A DNA stretch of 27,818 nucleotides from UBA9845 sp051889975 (GTDB lineage Bacteria > Bacillota > Clostridia > Christensenellales > UBA1242). The stretch lies in NCBI GenBank assembly GCA_051889975.1, contig JBJFDJ010000035.1:1-27818 (forward strand), given 5' to 3'. Shown here piece after piece: positions 18,878 to 27,499 of this stretch; position 1 is the stretch's first letter; each line of letters starts with the position of its first letter. The notes under the pieces are model-generated. The model was not told where the DNA came from. It saw only the letters and a program-made list of their open reading frames with translations, and ran no database searches. The position numbers and the translations under genes were made by a program.

Positions 18878-20476
18878 TTATTTATTTTTCTTTTTGTTTG
18901 TTTTGTTTATCTTTTTTTGTTGTTTGATTTCTTTTTTAACTTTCTTTTGCTTTCGTTTTTTAATTTCTCGCAAGCGAACAGAAGTTAACACTTGTTCGGC
19001 AGGGTAAACTCCTTTTTGCATTTCTTCGTGTGAAACTATGTCGCCATCTTTAATGATTTCTTTTTCAGATTCGTCTGGCAGTTTGCTGGATAAAAATGTT
19101 GAAACAACAAGTTTATCTTCTTCTTGATTTTCAATGATTTTAATTGCTTCTCTGTTTTCAGCAAGAGTTTTTCTAAATGTTGGTTCGGTTGGCTCTATGC
19201 CCATTTCTTTAAGTTTTTGTCTCTCTGCCTTTTTGTTGCCAATTAAAAAGTCATAGACCAAAACTAACAAACCTTGCAAGAGGTTAATGTAATATGTTGA
19301 TATTCTCCAAACCAGCATTGGCCAAAAGTAGTTACCCTTAAATATTCCACCAAATATTGCAGTAAAAAATGCTTCTGCACCACCACTTGCGCCTGGTGTT
19401 GGAATAAAGCCAATTGTTAAGTTGCAAATGATAGATGTAACCATTATATCAACAACCGAAAGTGTGCCAGTTGGCACAAATGCCTTGTAAATAAAATATG
19501 GAATTATGTTAAACAGCAAAGTATCAGCAGCCGCAAGCAAAAGTTCTGTTATTAATACAAAAATATTTTTTGCAAACATCTTCATTGTTTTTTGATAGTT
19601 TACAACAAAGCGCATAACCTTGCGGAATGTAACACGATAGTTTTTAACAATGTGAAGTTTTGAGCCAAGTTTTAATATCCAAATAACGACCAATGGCCCA
19701 ACTTTTTTGCTGACAGACAAAAAGAGAACTGTTAGCAAAATAAGCAAGTTTGCCAAAACTGCAATCCACGCAAGAACAGTAGAAAATATTTGCGTTGGAT
19801 TTGCTGCAAAAAATTGATTATAGATTAAAATGACACTGCAAATTATAACATAAGTGATTTGCCAAAACATATATTTAACAAGAGGAATGCTTGTTGCCAC
19901 ATCACCTTTGATGCCCCTTTTGTTGAGATACATCATTTGAAAAGGCTGACCACCTGTGCTCATTGGTGTAACTGCATCATAATATTTGCCAAGAGCCATA
20001 ACTTTGTAAGAAAGATATGGGCGTGATTTTTTTGTGGATTTTTTAATAAGAATAAAATATTTTATTGTTTCCACAATATAAATCAAAGCAACAATGCCAG
20101 CAAGTCCACCAATCCAACGCCAGTCAATTGCAGGAAACAATACTTGCGACTTATCTTCTTGCCCAGCAAACGAACAAATTAAAACGATTGCCAAAACAAC
20201 AATGTTTATTGCAAAAGTTGCAATATTTAACAACTTGCGATTTTTTGCTTTTTTTTGTTCGGCTTTTTTGTGGCTAAGTTCTTTTGAAAAATAACAATGC
20301 CTATATTTTTTTACAACCTTAAGTTGAGCCAATGTTAAACCTGTTTTAACTTTTTTATATTTTGTTTTGCCATCTGTTTTTATGGCAACAGATTTTGTTT
20401 TTTTAGGCACAAAAAAACGCAAGCATTTTAATTGCTTATTTTTTAAAATTTTTTTTGCGTTTTTTAATTCTGCCAT
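18878..20476 (-). CDS. Lysylphosphatidylglycerol-synthase TM-domain (YbhN/AglD-like) membrane protein
   Basis: 532 residues with about eight membrane spans between residues 83 and 412. Two family signatures are clear: DAVTPMSTGGQPFQ at about 167-180 and IPTPGASGGAEAFF at about 358-371, both typical of the transmembrane region of MprF-like proteins and the related UPF0104/YbhN group. These proteins synthesise or flip lipids or lipid-linked sugars; there is no C-terminal aminoacyl-transferase domain here, so a lipid flippase-type role is more likely. Unusual are the long, very basic cytoplasmic tails: residues 1-80, and 412-532, whose last 30 residues are mostly Lys. The ATG at 20476 is preceded by TTAAGG eight bases away. 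It has its own promoter and terminator, so it appears monocistronic. The substrate is unknown. Confidence 0.85.
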   Translation of the reverse strand: MAELKNAKKILKNKQLKCLRFFVPKKTKSVAIKTDGKTKYKKVKTGLTLAQLKVVKKYRHCYFSKELSHKKAEQKKAKNRKLLNIATFAINIVVLAIVLICSFAGQEDKSQVLFPAIDWRWIGGLAGIVALIYIVETIKYFILIKKSTKKSRPYLSYKVMALGKYYDAVTPMSTGGQPFQMMYLNKRGIKGDVATSIPLVKYMFWQITYVIICSVILIYNQFFAANPTQIFSTVLAWIAVLANLLILLTVLFLSVSKKVGPLVVIWILKLGSKLHIVKNYRVTFRKVMRFVVNYQKTMKMFAKNIFVLITELLLAAADTLLFNIIPYFIYKAFVPTGTLSVVDIMVTSIICNLTIGFIPTPGASGGAEAFFTAIFGGIFKGNYFWPMLVWRISTYYINLLQGLLVLVYDFLIGNKKAERQKLKEMGIEPTEPTFRKTLAENREAIKIIENQEEDKLVVSTFLSSKLPDESEKEIIKDGDIVSHEEMQKGVYPAEQVLTSVRLREIKKRKQKKVKKEIKQQKKINKTNKKKNK

Positions 20477-20497
20477 ATTTATAACCTTAATGATTTA

Positions 20498-20526
20498 AGC
20501 ATATCACTTTAAACCAAATAAGTCAA
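20498..20526 (-). promoter_or_regulatory. Sigma-A promoter of the flippase-family gene
   Basis: On the minus strand TTGACT (20521-20526), a 17-base spacer ending TGA, and TATGCT (20498-20503), giving an extended -10 as well. The start of transcription is about 15 bases before the ATG. Confidence 0.7.
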
Positions 20527-20553
20527 ATAAACATAAGGTTAAAAAATGCAAAT

Positions 20554-20581
20554 AAAAAAATTTTATCTTGCGATAAAATTT
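20554..20581 (-). terminator. Terminator of the foldase gene
   Basis: On the minus strand AAATTTTATC, loop GCAA (a GNRA tetraloop), GATAAAATTT, then a T-tract. It begins within three bases of the stop at 20584. Confidence 0.85.
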
Positions 20582-20583
20582 TT

Positions 20584-22278
20584 TTAATACAACTCTTTTA
20601 TTCTGTTGCTATAAATAACAATTTCAATGTTGTTTTTTGCTGTTTCAACAATGCTATTTTTGTATTTTGTGTAGTCTGACCTTGTAAGTTTGTCAAAGAT
20701 TAAATCATAATATGTTTTTTCTGTGCCAAGCATTATTTTTTTGCTATACAAATTGCCAGCATAGTCACTTGTTAAACCATTAACTTGTTCTATTGTTAAA
20801 TCACTGCTTACGCCACCAGCATTAAAAATTATGTGATAGCCACTGTAATTGCTACTTTCAACAAAAACTGGTTCCGAAAGATTGCCACCTTGATTGTTTA
20901 AGGCATAAAGCTCTCGCGATTTGTCAGCAAAATTTTTAACCATTTTGTCTTCAACTTCGGTGTCTAAATTAACAACATAATATTTTTCTGCATTAATAAC
21001 GCCTTCGTCTTGACCATATTTGTAAATAAACTTGTTAAATGCAATTGCCTTTTCTTCAACAGTGTCATATTTTGCAAGTTCGGCATTTATTTCGGCATAA
21101 ACTTCGGCAACTGTTTTTGTAACATCAGTTTCAAAGCCCTTTTCATCACGCGCGTGAACAACAGTTTTTTCTAGTATCTTTTGATATTCTTCATCTCTTT
21201 GTTGTTGACCAATTTCGCCCGTAGAAAGTTTTGCATCAAGTTCTTTTATTTCGGCAAGTTGCTCATCTGATAGTTTTATGAGCACATGCGAAACATTTAC
21301 AAACTTTTCGCCATAAGGGTGATAATAAACTGCGCTTGCATCGTCTTGCATATCTTTTACATATTGAGCATAACCTTCTTTGCCAAGCAACTTATATTTT
21401 TCATTGCTAGACAAAACAAGATTTTTGTAATAATCTACAACTCGTTTGTTAAATGCACTATCTAGGGCTTGTGTCTTTTCAAATTGTTCTTCAAAAACTG
21501 AAATGTATTTATTTTCTTCAACAATTTTGTAAATTCGGTCTATTTCGGCTTGAAGTGCTGTTTGTTCGTTTACGCTATTTCCAAGTTCTTTTTGATTTGC
21601 AATTATTGTTTTGATATATCTTTTGTATGCAATTTCACTAACTTGTTTGTTGCCAGTTTCTTTTTGAATGAAATCGCCCATAAGTTCTTCGGCTGGCTCT
21701 AATTCATCATAAATAACAGACCAAACGCCATCTTCATATTTAACTGTTTTTTCGTATGGCTTGTATGGGTCAAAATCTGGTTCTTCTTCTTTGGCTTCTT
21801 CTGTTTCTTCTTCGTCTATATTAAGTTCTTTTCTAACAGTTTTTTCAAAAGTTGCAATTTGTTCATTGATGTTGTTGTAAGTTTCTTCAAGCAAATCATT
21901 TTGCCAAACATTTTTGTTAAAAATAACTCGTCTATCAGTTTCATTGCCATTGTCATCAAATGTTAAATAATATACAACATTATCTTCAATCACGATATGT
22001 TTTTTTGCTTCTTCAAGCAAGAGTTTTCGGTCAATCAAGTTATCAAGAACTGTGTTAAAGGCTTTTTCTTGCGTGTAGCCATAATATTGCACATATTGAT
22101 ATCCATAATTGTTGTAGCCGTTTAACAAGTCTTGCATTGTTATTGTTATATCATTGCCAACAGTTGCAACTGCCTTGTTTAAATATCTTGCAGTGTTTTT
22201 TTGCACCAAACTGCAACCTGTTAAAGCAAAACTGCAAGTTAAAAGCAAACATAAAAGTATTTTTGCAAATTTTTTCAC
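20584..22278 (-). CDS. prsA: PrsA/SurA-type lipoprotein foldase with interrupted parvulin domain
   Basis: 564 residues. A lipoprotein signal ends at L-T-G-C with Cys22, so it should sit on the outer face of the membrane. Residues 36-90 resemble the SurA/PrsA N-terminal chaperone segment (VNxxxIT-like, then a helix with LIDRKLLLEEA). A parvulin-type prolyl isomerase core spans about 328-485: it opens with NVSHVLIKL and closes with GGNLSEPVFVESSNYSGYHII, matching the family ends. About 55 residues are inserted after the first strand, making the domain longer than the usual 90-100. Acidic stretch 155-170 (EEETEEAKEEE). Likely role: folding of secreted proteins, perhaps including the giant lipoprotein (inference). 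The GTG at 22278 is chosen because GGAGAA lies six bases upstream and gives a normal signal peptide. It follows mfd, as foldase genes do in some Firmicutes. Catalytic activity is uncertain. Confidence 0.82.
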   Translation of the reverse strand: MKKFAKILLCLLLTCSFALTGCSLVQKNTARYLNKAVATVGNDITITMQDLLNGYNNYGYQYVQYYGYTQEKAFNTVLDNLIDRKLLLEEAKKHIVIEDNVVYYLTFDDNGNETDRRVIFNKNVWQNDLLEETYNNINEQIATFEKTVRKELNIDEEETEEAKEEEPDFDPYKPYEKTVKYEDGVWSVIYDELEPAEELMGDFIQKETGNKQVSEIAYKRYIKTIIANQKELGNSVNEQTALQAEIDRIYKIVEENKYISVFEEQFEKTQALDSAFNKRVVDYYKNLVLSSNEKYKLLGKEGYAQYVKDMQDDASAVYYHPYGEKFVNVSHVLIKLSDEQLAEIKELDAKLSTGEIGQQQRDEEYQKILEKTVVHARDEKGFETDVTKTVAEVYAEINAELAKYDTVEEKAIAFNKFIYKYGQDEGVINAEKYYVVNLDTEVEDKMVKNFADKSRELYALNNQGGNLSEPVFVESSNYSGYHIIFNAGGVSSDLTIEQVNGLTSDYAGNLYSKKIMLGTEKTYYDLIFDKLTRSDYTKYKNSIVETAKNNIEIVIYSNRIKELY

Positions 22279-22314
22279 AATTAATTCTCCAATTTTAAAA
22301 TAAGTCCAAAATAA

Positions 22315-22328
22315 TGAGCAAGTGCTCA
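22315..22328. promoter_or_regulatory. Palindromic operator candidate of the foldase gene
   Basis: TGAGCA-AG-TGCTCA, a perfect 14-base palindrome with a two-base centre, at about +6 to +20 of the predicted foldase transcript. It is GC-richer than its surroundings. It could be a repressor site or a small 5' hairpin. It is not CIRCE or a LexA box. Confidence 0.45.
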
Positions 22329-22340
22329 CAATTACTTTTT

Positions 22341-22369
22341 ATTATATAATATTTGCCAACTAAAAGCAA
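22341..22369 (-). promoter_or_regulatory. Sigma-A promoter of the foldase gene
   Basis: On the minus strand TTGCTT (22364-22369), a 17-base spacer, and a perfect TATAAT (22341-22346), lying between the mfd stop and the palindrome. No terminator separates mfd from it, so read-through from mfd is also likely. Confidence 0.65.
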
Positions 22370-22386
22370 ATAATTACAAGAGATTT

Positions 22387-25300
22387 TTATTTTTTTGATT
22401 TACTTTCGCTTTTATTTTTTAAATTGAGAGCAAGTTCATATATTTCACACAAAAGTGTTAACTTTCGTTTAACAGAAAACTCGCTTAACATAAAATTAAC
22501 TATTGAGCCAGTTTGTGAATAATACACGCCCACATCTTTTTGTTTTAAGGCGTCAGCAAAACATTTTTTCACCATATCGTCTTTAACATAATACTCTGCT
22601 TGACAGCGCTGTCTATCAATGCTGATGCGTTTGACGTCAAACTCTCGCGCCAAATTTCGCAAAAGTGCAACATAAGACAGGTTTTGAAGTTCTTCAGGCA
22701 ACTTGCCAAAACTCTCTTGTATTTCACCTAAAACGGCTTGCCGTTTTTCTTCGCTGTTTATTTGTTTTAAACTGGTGTAAATTTTAAACCTTTCGTCACT
22801 TTGAGTGATGAAATTTTCTGGGATAAAACTATCTATTGCAACATCAAGTTTGATGTCTTTGTATTCCTTTTTGCTTTGACCTTTTATCTCTTGCACTGCT
22901 TCATTTAAAATTTTGCAATACATATCATATCCAACTTTTGCCATGTGACCACTTTGCTCCACGCCCAAAATGTTGCCACAGCCCCTAATCTCTAAATCTC
23001 GCATTGCAATCTTAAACCCAGAGCCAAGTTCAGTAAACTCCATGATTGCATTTAAGCGCTTGTATGCGTCCTCAGACAAAACCCTGTCTTTGTTGTATGT
23101 GAAATATGCATAGCCCAAATTTTTGCTTCTGCCAACTCGTCCCTTTAATTGATACAACTGGCTCAACCCAAGTTTGTCACTATCAATTATTATAAGAGTG
23201 TTTGCATTTGGCAAATCAACTCCATTTTCTATCAAAGTGGTGCTTACAAGGATTTGTGTTTCGCCTTCATACAAATTTAAAATTTGTTTTTCCAGTTCTT
23301 TTTCGGGCATTTGACCATGCGCAACACCAATTTTAACATCTTTTTCAACAAGATTTTGTATGTGATGTGCAAACTCATAAATTGTTTCAACTCTGTTATA
23401 AATTATCAAAACTTGTCCACCACGAGATAACTCTCGGTTTATGGCCTGCACAAGCAAGCCGTCACTTAACTCTGTAACAGTTGTTTGAACAGGCAATCTG
23501 CCCTCTGGCGCAGAGGCAATTATGCTTATATCTCTTATGCCAACAAGCCCCATGTGAAGTGTTCGTGGAATAGGTGTTGCAGACAAGGTTAAAACATCAA
23601 TATTTGTTCTTAAATTTTTAATTTTTTCCTTATCTCCAACCCCAAACCTTTGTTCTTCGTCCAAAATGAGCAAACCCAAATCTTTAAAAACGACATCTTT
23701 AGAAAGCAATCTGTGTGTGCCACAAATCACATCAATTTTGCCTTCTTTAAGTCTTTTTATGATGTCAGTTTGTTCTTTTTTGCTTTTAAAACGATTTAAA
23801 CACTCAACTTCAATGCCAAATTTTGCAAGTCTTTCTTTTGCAGTGTTAAAGTGCTGTTGACTTAAAACAGTTGTTGGTGCCAAAAAGGCAACTTGCTTGT
23901 TGTTCATTGCACATATAAATGCCGACCTGATTGCAACTTCTGTTTTTCCATAGCCAACATCTCCACACACAAGCCTATCCATAATTTTGTTGCTACACAT
24001 ATCTTTTTTTATTTCTTCTATGGCAGTTTGTTGGTCCAAAGTTGTTGTGTAAGCAAAACTATTTTCTAGTTCTGCAAAAAGTTTTTCGTCAAGTTCAAAG
24101 GTGTAGCCCTTTGCGTGTTGTCTTTGGCTGTATAACTTGATAAGGTCAAACGCCAACTCTTTTAAACTTGCTTTAACTTTTTCTTTTGTTTTTTCAAAGT
24201 CTTTTGTGCCAAGTTTGTTTAACTTTGGTGTTTTGCCACCTGCAACATAGCCAGAAATTAAGCCAATTTGTTCGGTTGGCAGATATAATTTGTCACCACC
24301 ATCATATTGCAAAATAATATAATCTTTTTCGTAGTCAGTAAATTTTAATTTTTGAATGCCAGTGCACAGCCCAACGCCAAAAGTTTCGTGTACAACATAA
24401 TCGCCAATCTTTGGCAAAGTGAATTCTTCTTTTTTGTTGCCAGTTGAAATTTTTGCTTGTTTTTTTGTCTGTTGCTTTAACTCATCACTGCCAATTAAAA
24501 CAAGGTGGTCTTCAACAAAAATTGCACCAAATGGAACATACTTTGCAACAATGTTCACTTGCCCATATGATGTTTTGTCAAAATCAGTTATTTCGCACTT
24601 TATGCCAGCAGATGATAAAAATTTTAAAAGATACTCTGCCTGATATTTGTCTTTTGCAAAAATTATGACAGTGTTTTTAAATTCTAAATAATAATTTATG
24701 TCTTCAACCAGCAAATTAAAGTTGCCATTGTATAAAGTTTGCGCACTGGATTTAAAACTTAAAACTTCATCTGGGTTAAAAATACGATTTGCCGTTGTTA
24801 TTTGTTGAAAACTTAAAAGTTGATTGTTAAAATCAAATATTTTCGTTTTATCAACAAAATAGTTTTTGTGGCAAAGCAAAATGTTGCCCGTTTTAATTAA
24901 GGCATCATAATTTTTTTCAAAATCTAAATATGCCTCATTAACTTTGTCAACAATTTGTTTAACATCATCAAATACAATTAATGCATCGCTGTTTAAATAA
25001 CTTTTAAATGAGACATCGTCTAAAAATGGAAATATCCAATTGTTAATATATCCAAAATTGTCGCTGTCAAAATACAGTTTAAACTCTTCAAAATTGCTGG
25101 ATAAAATAACTTGTTCATTTGGTTGCAACTGCTTTTTTGTCTTTTCACAGTCTTGTTTAACTTTTTCAAATAATTGGGATTTATTCTCAATAAAAGGAAT
25201 AATTGAAGTTGGCACAATTGTAAACTCTTTTAAATTGTTAATTTTTTTAAAATCGTCAACGCCAAAATTTGAAATCTGTTCTATTTCATCGTCAAAAAAA

Positions 25301-25860
25301 TCAATTCTTGTTGGCAATTCATCGCAAAAATTAAATATGTCAACAATGTCGCCACGCACAGAAAACTCGCCAACAGTTTGCACAATGTCAACTTTTTTGT
25401 AGCCTAGTTTAATGAGATGTTGTCCCAATTGTTTTTGACTAATAGTTCCGCCCTTTTTTATGGTGAGCAAACTTTTTAAAAAGTCTGTTTTGCTTGCAAA
25501 TTTCTGCATTAAAACTTCGGGCGAAACAATTAAACAATCAACATCACCATTGCAAAGTGCTGTAAGTGAACTTATTGTATCAACAACATTTTGCCCATAG
25601 GTTTTGGTGCCAATTAAGAGTTCGTTTTGATTAAAAAAAATAACTTGAACGCTTTTGCCCAAACTATTTAATTGTTTTTTTAGTTTGTCAGCATCTAATA
25701 TGCTTGTTGTAACAAACACAACTTGTCTTTTTTGTGACGCCAAAAAATATGCCTTTTCACCAAAAGACAGCCCAAAAACACTGCAATTTGATTTTTGCTC
25801 TAAAGAATGCCTTAATGAATACAGTGTTTTGTCTATTAAATTATTTGATATATCGTGCAT
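22387..25860 (-). CDS. mfd: Mfd, transcription-repair coupling factor
   Basis: 1157 residues, a normal full-length Mfd. In order: a UvrB-like N-terminal region (about 1-330, with VGEFSVRGDIVDIF), the RNA-polymerase-interacting CarD-like domain from about 482 (KIGDYVVHETFGVGLCTGI), a RecG-like translocase with Walker A GDVGYGKTE near 633, DEEQ near 733, SATPIPRT just after, and GRVGRS near 905, then the C-terminal TRCF domain (DSFIPENFI). It pushes stalled RNA polymerase off DNA lesions and recruits UvrA. The start ATG overlaps the last base of the pth stop codon (TAATG), with AAAGGG upstream, so the two are translationally coupled. All helicase motifs look intact. The pth–mfd order is standard in Firmicutes. 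Confidence 0.97.
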   Translation of the reverse strand: MHDISNNLIDKTLYSLRHSLEQKSNCSVFGLSFGEKAYFLASQKRQVVFVTTSILDADKLKKQLNSLGKSVQVIFFNQNELLIGTKTYGQNVVDTISSLTALCNGDVDCLIVSPEVLMQKFASKTDFLKSLLTIKKGGTISQKQLGQHLIKLGYKKVDIVQTVGEFSVRGDIVDIFNFCDELPTRIDFFDDEIEQISNFGVDDFKKINNLKEFTIVPTSIIPFIENKSQLFEKVKQDCEKTKKQLQPNEQVILSSNFEEFKLYFDSDNFGYINNWIFPFLDDVSFKSYLNSDALIVFDDVKQIVDKVNEAYLDFEKNYDALIKTGNILLCHKNYFVDKTKIFDFNNQLLSFQQITTANRIFNPDEVLSFKSSAQTLYNGNFNLLVEDINYYLEFKNTVIIFAKDKYQAEYLLKFLSSAGIKCEITDFDKTSYGQVNIVAKYVPFGAIFVEDHLVLIGSDELKQQTKKQAKISTGNKKEEFTLPKIGDYVVHETFGVGLCTGIQKLKFTDYEKDYIILQYDGGDKLYLPTEQIGLISGYVAGGKTPKLNKLGTKDFEKTKEKVKASLKELAFDLIKLYSQRQHAKGYTFELDEKLFAELENSFAYTTTLDQQTAIEEIKKDMCSNKIMDRLVCGDVGYGKTEVAIRSAFICAMNNKQVAFLAPTTVLSQQHFNTAKERLAKFGIEVECLNRFKSKKEQTDIIKRLKEGKIDVICGTHRLLSKDVVFKDLGLLILDEEQRFGVGDKEKIKNLRTNIDVLTLSATPIPRTLHMGLVGIRDISIIASAPEGRLPVQTTVTELSDGLLVQAINRELSRGGQVLIIYNRVETIYEFAHHIQNLVEKDVKIGVAHGQMPEKELEKQILNLYEGETQILVSTTLIENGVDLPNANTLIIIDSDKLGLSQLYQLKGRVGRSKNLGYAYFTYNKDRVLSEDAYKRLNAIMEFTELGSGFKIAMRDLEIRGCGNILGVEQSGHMAKVGYDMYCKILNEAVQEIKGQSKKEYKDIKLDVAIDSFIPENFITQSDERFKIYTSLKQINSEEKRQAVLGEIQESFGKLPEELQNLSYVALLRNLAREFDVKRISIDRQRCQAEYYVKDDMVKKCFADALKQKDVGVYYSQTGSIVNFMLSEFSVKRKLTLLCEIYELALNLKNKSESKSKK

Positions 25861-26393
25861 TATATGTTGCCCTTTTTTATAATAAAATCTTTAATTTTTT
25901 CATAGGCAAGTTCAACAGAATTTTCAAAGTCATCTCTATATTGCTTTGGCACTTTGCCCAAAACATAATCGGCAAGATTAAAAATTTTTTCTTGTGGTTT
26001 TATGCCTATTCTTAAACGTGGGATTTCGGTCGTGCCCAAAAGTTTAACAATATTTCTCATGCCGTTGTGAGTTCCAGCACTTCCGTTTGCGCGATATCTT
26101 ATTGTGCCAAAAGGAAGGTCAATGTCATCATATACTATCAAAATTTTATCTGGCTTGTAACTATTTGCAAGTTCCAAAACTGCTTCGCCACTTAAATTCA
26201 TATATGTTAATGGCTTTGCAACAACAATCTTTTCGCCCAAAACAATGCCTTCAAAAATAAGAGATTTGCATCTCTTTTTTGTTATCTCAAAGCCCAGTTC
26301 GTCTGCAAGCCTATCAACAACTGCAAAACCACTGTTGTGATTTGTGCCGTTGTATTCAATGCCGTAATTTCCCAACCCAACAATTAAAATCAT
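25860..26393 (-). CDS. pth: Peptidyl-tRNA hydrolase
   Basis: 177 residues, slightly short of the usual 185-195. The active-site residues are in place: N9 (GLGNYG), H19 (TNHNSGF, catalytic), N66 (PLTYMNLSG), D89 (VYDDIDLP) and N110 (AGTHNGMR). It frees tRNA from peptidyl-tRNA dropped by ribosomes, in the cytoplasm. In Bacillus it is called spoVC. ATG at 26393 with AAGGGA about six bases upstream. The 200 bases between it and the glmU-like gene are very AT-rich, hold no clear terminator, and contain a TATAAA (26438-26443) and the palindrome TGTTTTTAAAAACA (26445-26458), so a promoter there is possible but weak. Confidence 0.97.
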   Translation of the reverse strand: MILIVGLGNYGIEYNGTNHNSGFAVVDRLADELGFEITKKRCKSLIFEGIVLGEKIVVAKPLTYMNLSGEAVLELANSYKPDKILIVYDDIDLPFGTIRYRANGSAGTHNGMRNIVKLLGTTEIPRLRIGIKPQEKIFNLADYVLGKVPKQYRDDFENSVELAYEKIKDFIIKKGNI

Positions 26394-26593
26394 ATCATTT
26401 CCCTTTTTTACAAAAAATTTTTTTGCAATTTTGTTTTTTTATAATGTTTTTAAAAACAAAAATGTTTAACTTTAATAAAAAACAAAATCATTTTATTTTA
26501 AACTATTTTTGTTATTTGCAGTTTTTGCTTTTGGTTGTTTTTTGCACAATGCATAATTTTTACACTTTAAAAAACATAAACACAAAATTATTT

Positions 26594-27499
26594 TTATTTA
26601 TTTTTGTAAACTTTAAAACTTTGCAAAACATCACTTTGTTTTACAACAACACCATCAACAACAACATTTGGTGGAAGTATCACAGCATCTTCTATTTTTG
26701 CGTTGTTAATAACTGTTGCGTTGTGGCCAATAACACAATTTCTGCCAACAAATGAATTTTCTATAACACAGCCATTAAGTTTTGAATTTTTGCAAATAAC
26801 GCTGTTATTAACTATTGTGTTAGCACCAGCAAAAACGCCGTTTTCCAAAATACTATCACCTTTTATTTGAACGTTTTGCTCAATTTGGCAGTCGCTGTTT
26901 AACTGGCAATCTGCGTCAATGCTAACACTGTTTAAGTCATTTATGATAACACCATTGTTTAAAAAATATGTTAAAATCCTGTTTTTTAAAACATCGCTTA
27001 CTATTGCAGTTTGCTTTAAACTATAACAAGTCATAAAATCTTCTTCTTCAAAATATTGCGATTGAATATTTTGAATATTATCGGTTTTTAACAAATAGTC
27101 AGTTTCAAAAACATAACCCCTTGTCAATTTTAAAGCACTTAACTTTTTTGTTTTAAAATAGTCCAAAATTTGCAAGTAACTTTTTCTTGAAAAAAGTGGT
27201 GTGTCGCTAAACAAAACAAAAGTGTATTTGCAATTTAAATCGCATACTCTTTTAACTTCCTGCAAAAAATCTTGGTTGAAACTTATGTTTGCATATTTGA
27301 TATTTGCGTCATAAACACTGTTTGCAACCCATTCTGTCATGGTCTTGCCAAAAAGTTTTAGGTCATAACTTTTTTTTGTTGTGCCAAACTTTGAGTTATC
27401 AACTTTTAAGATGACAGCACAAACATCACTGCTGGTGTTTTCTTGTTGCTTGAAATCTGCCATCAATTCTTTTGCATTAATTGTTTCTGTTTCTAACAT
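26594..27499 (-). CDS. Shortened GlmU-like protein with degenerate nucleotidyltransferase domain
   Basis: 301 residues; GlmU is normally about 450. Residues 27-180 follow the GlmU uridylyltransferase fold: AVIL, then LFGKTMTEWVANSV (family KPML.WV), and FVLFSDTPLF (family GDTPL). However, the nucleotide-binding LAAGxGTRM loop reads LKVDNSKFGTTKKS, so UTP binding is probably lost. Residues 180-290 are a left-handed beta-helix of hexapeptide repeats (NGVIINDLNSVSI, IENSFVGRNCVIGHNATV), shorter than the full acetyltransferase domain and without its terminal catalytic region. In Firmicutes glmU lies upstream of pth and mfd, matching this position. The ATG at 27499 overlaps the tadA stop by seven bases, with AAGGAG inside the tadA end. 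Whether it is an active acyltransferase, a regulator or a relic is unknown; the frame is intact, so it is probably expressed. Confidence 0.75.
   Translation of the reverse strand: MLETETINAKELMADFKQQENTSSDVCAVILKVDNSKFGTTKKSYDLKLFGKTMTEWVANSVYDANIKYANISFNQDFLQEVKRVCDLNCKYTFVLFSDTPLFSRKSYLQILDYFKTKKLSALKLTRGYVFETDYLLKTDNIQNIQSQYFEEEDFMTCYSLKQTAIVSDVLKNRILTYFLNNGVIINDLNSVSIDADCQLNSDCQIEQNVQIKGDSILENGVFAGANTIVNNSVICKNSKLNGCVIENSFVGRNCVIGHNATVINNAKIEDAVILPPNVVVDGVVVKQSDVLQSFKVYKNK

Noticed and set aside
22315..22328. CIRCE or LexA identity for the foldase palindrome
   Set aside because: CIRCE needs TTAGCACTC-N9-GAGTGCTAA and the Firmicutes LexA box needs CGAAC/GTTCG cores; neither is present.
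22279..22329. Seventeen-codon N-terminal extension of the foldase
   Set aside because: It has no ribosome site, would precede a perfect lipoprotein signal, and covers the palindrome and 5' leader.
26279..26755. Plus-strand frame of 158 codons
   Set aside because: It is antisense to pth and to the GlmU-like gene across the AT-rich spacer; Phe/Asn/Leu-rich translation with no domain.
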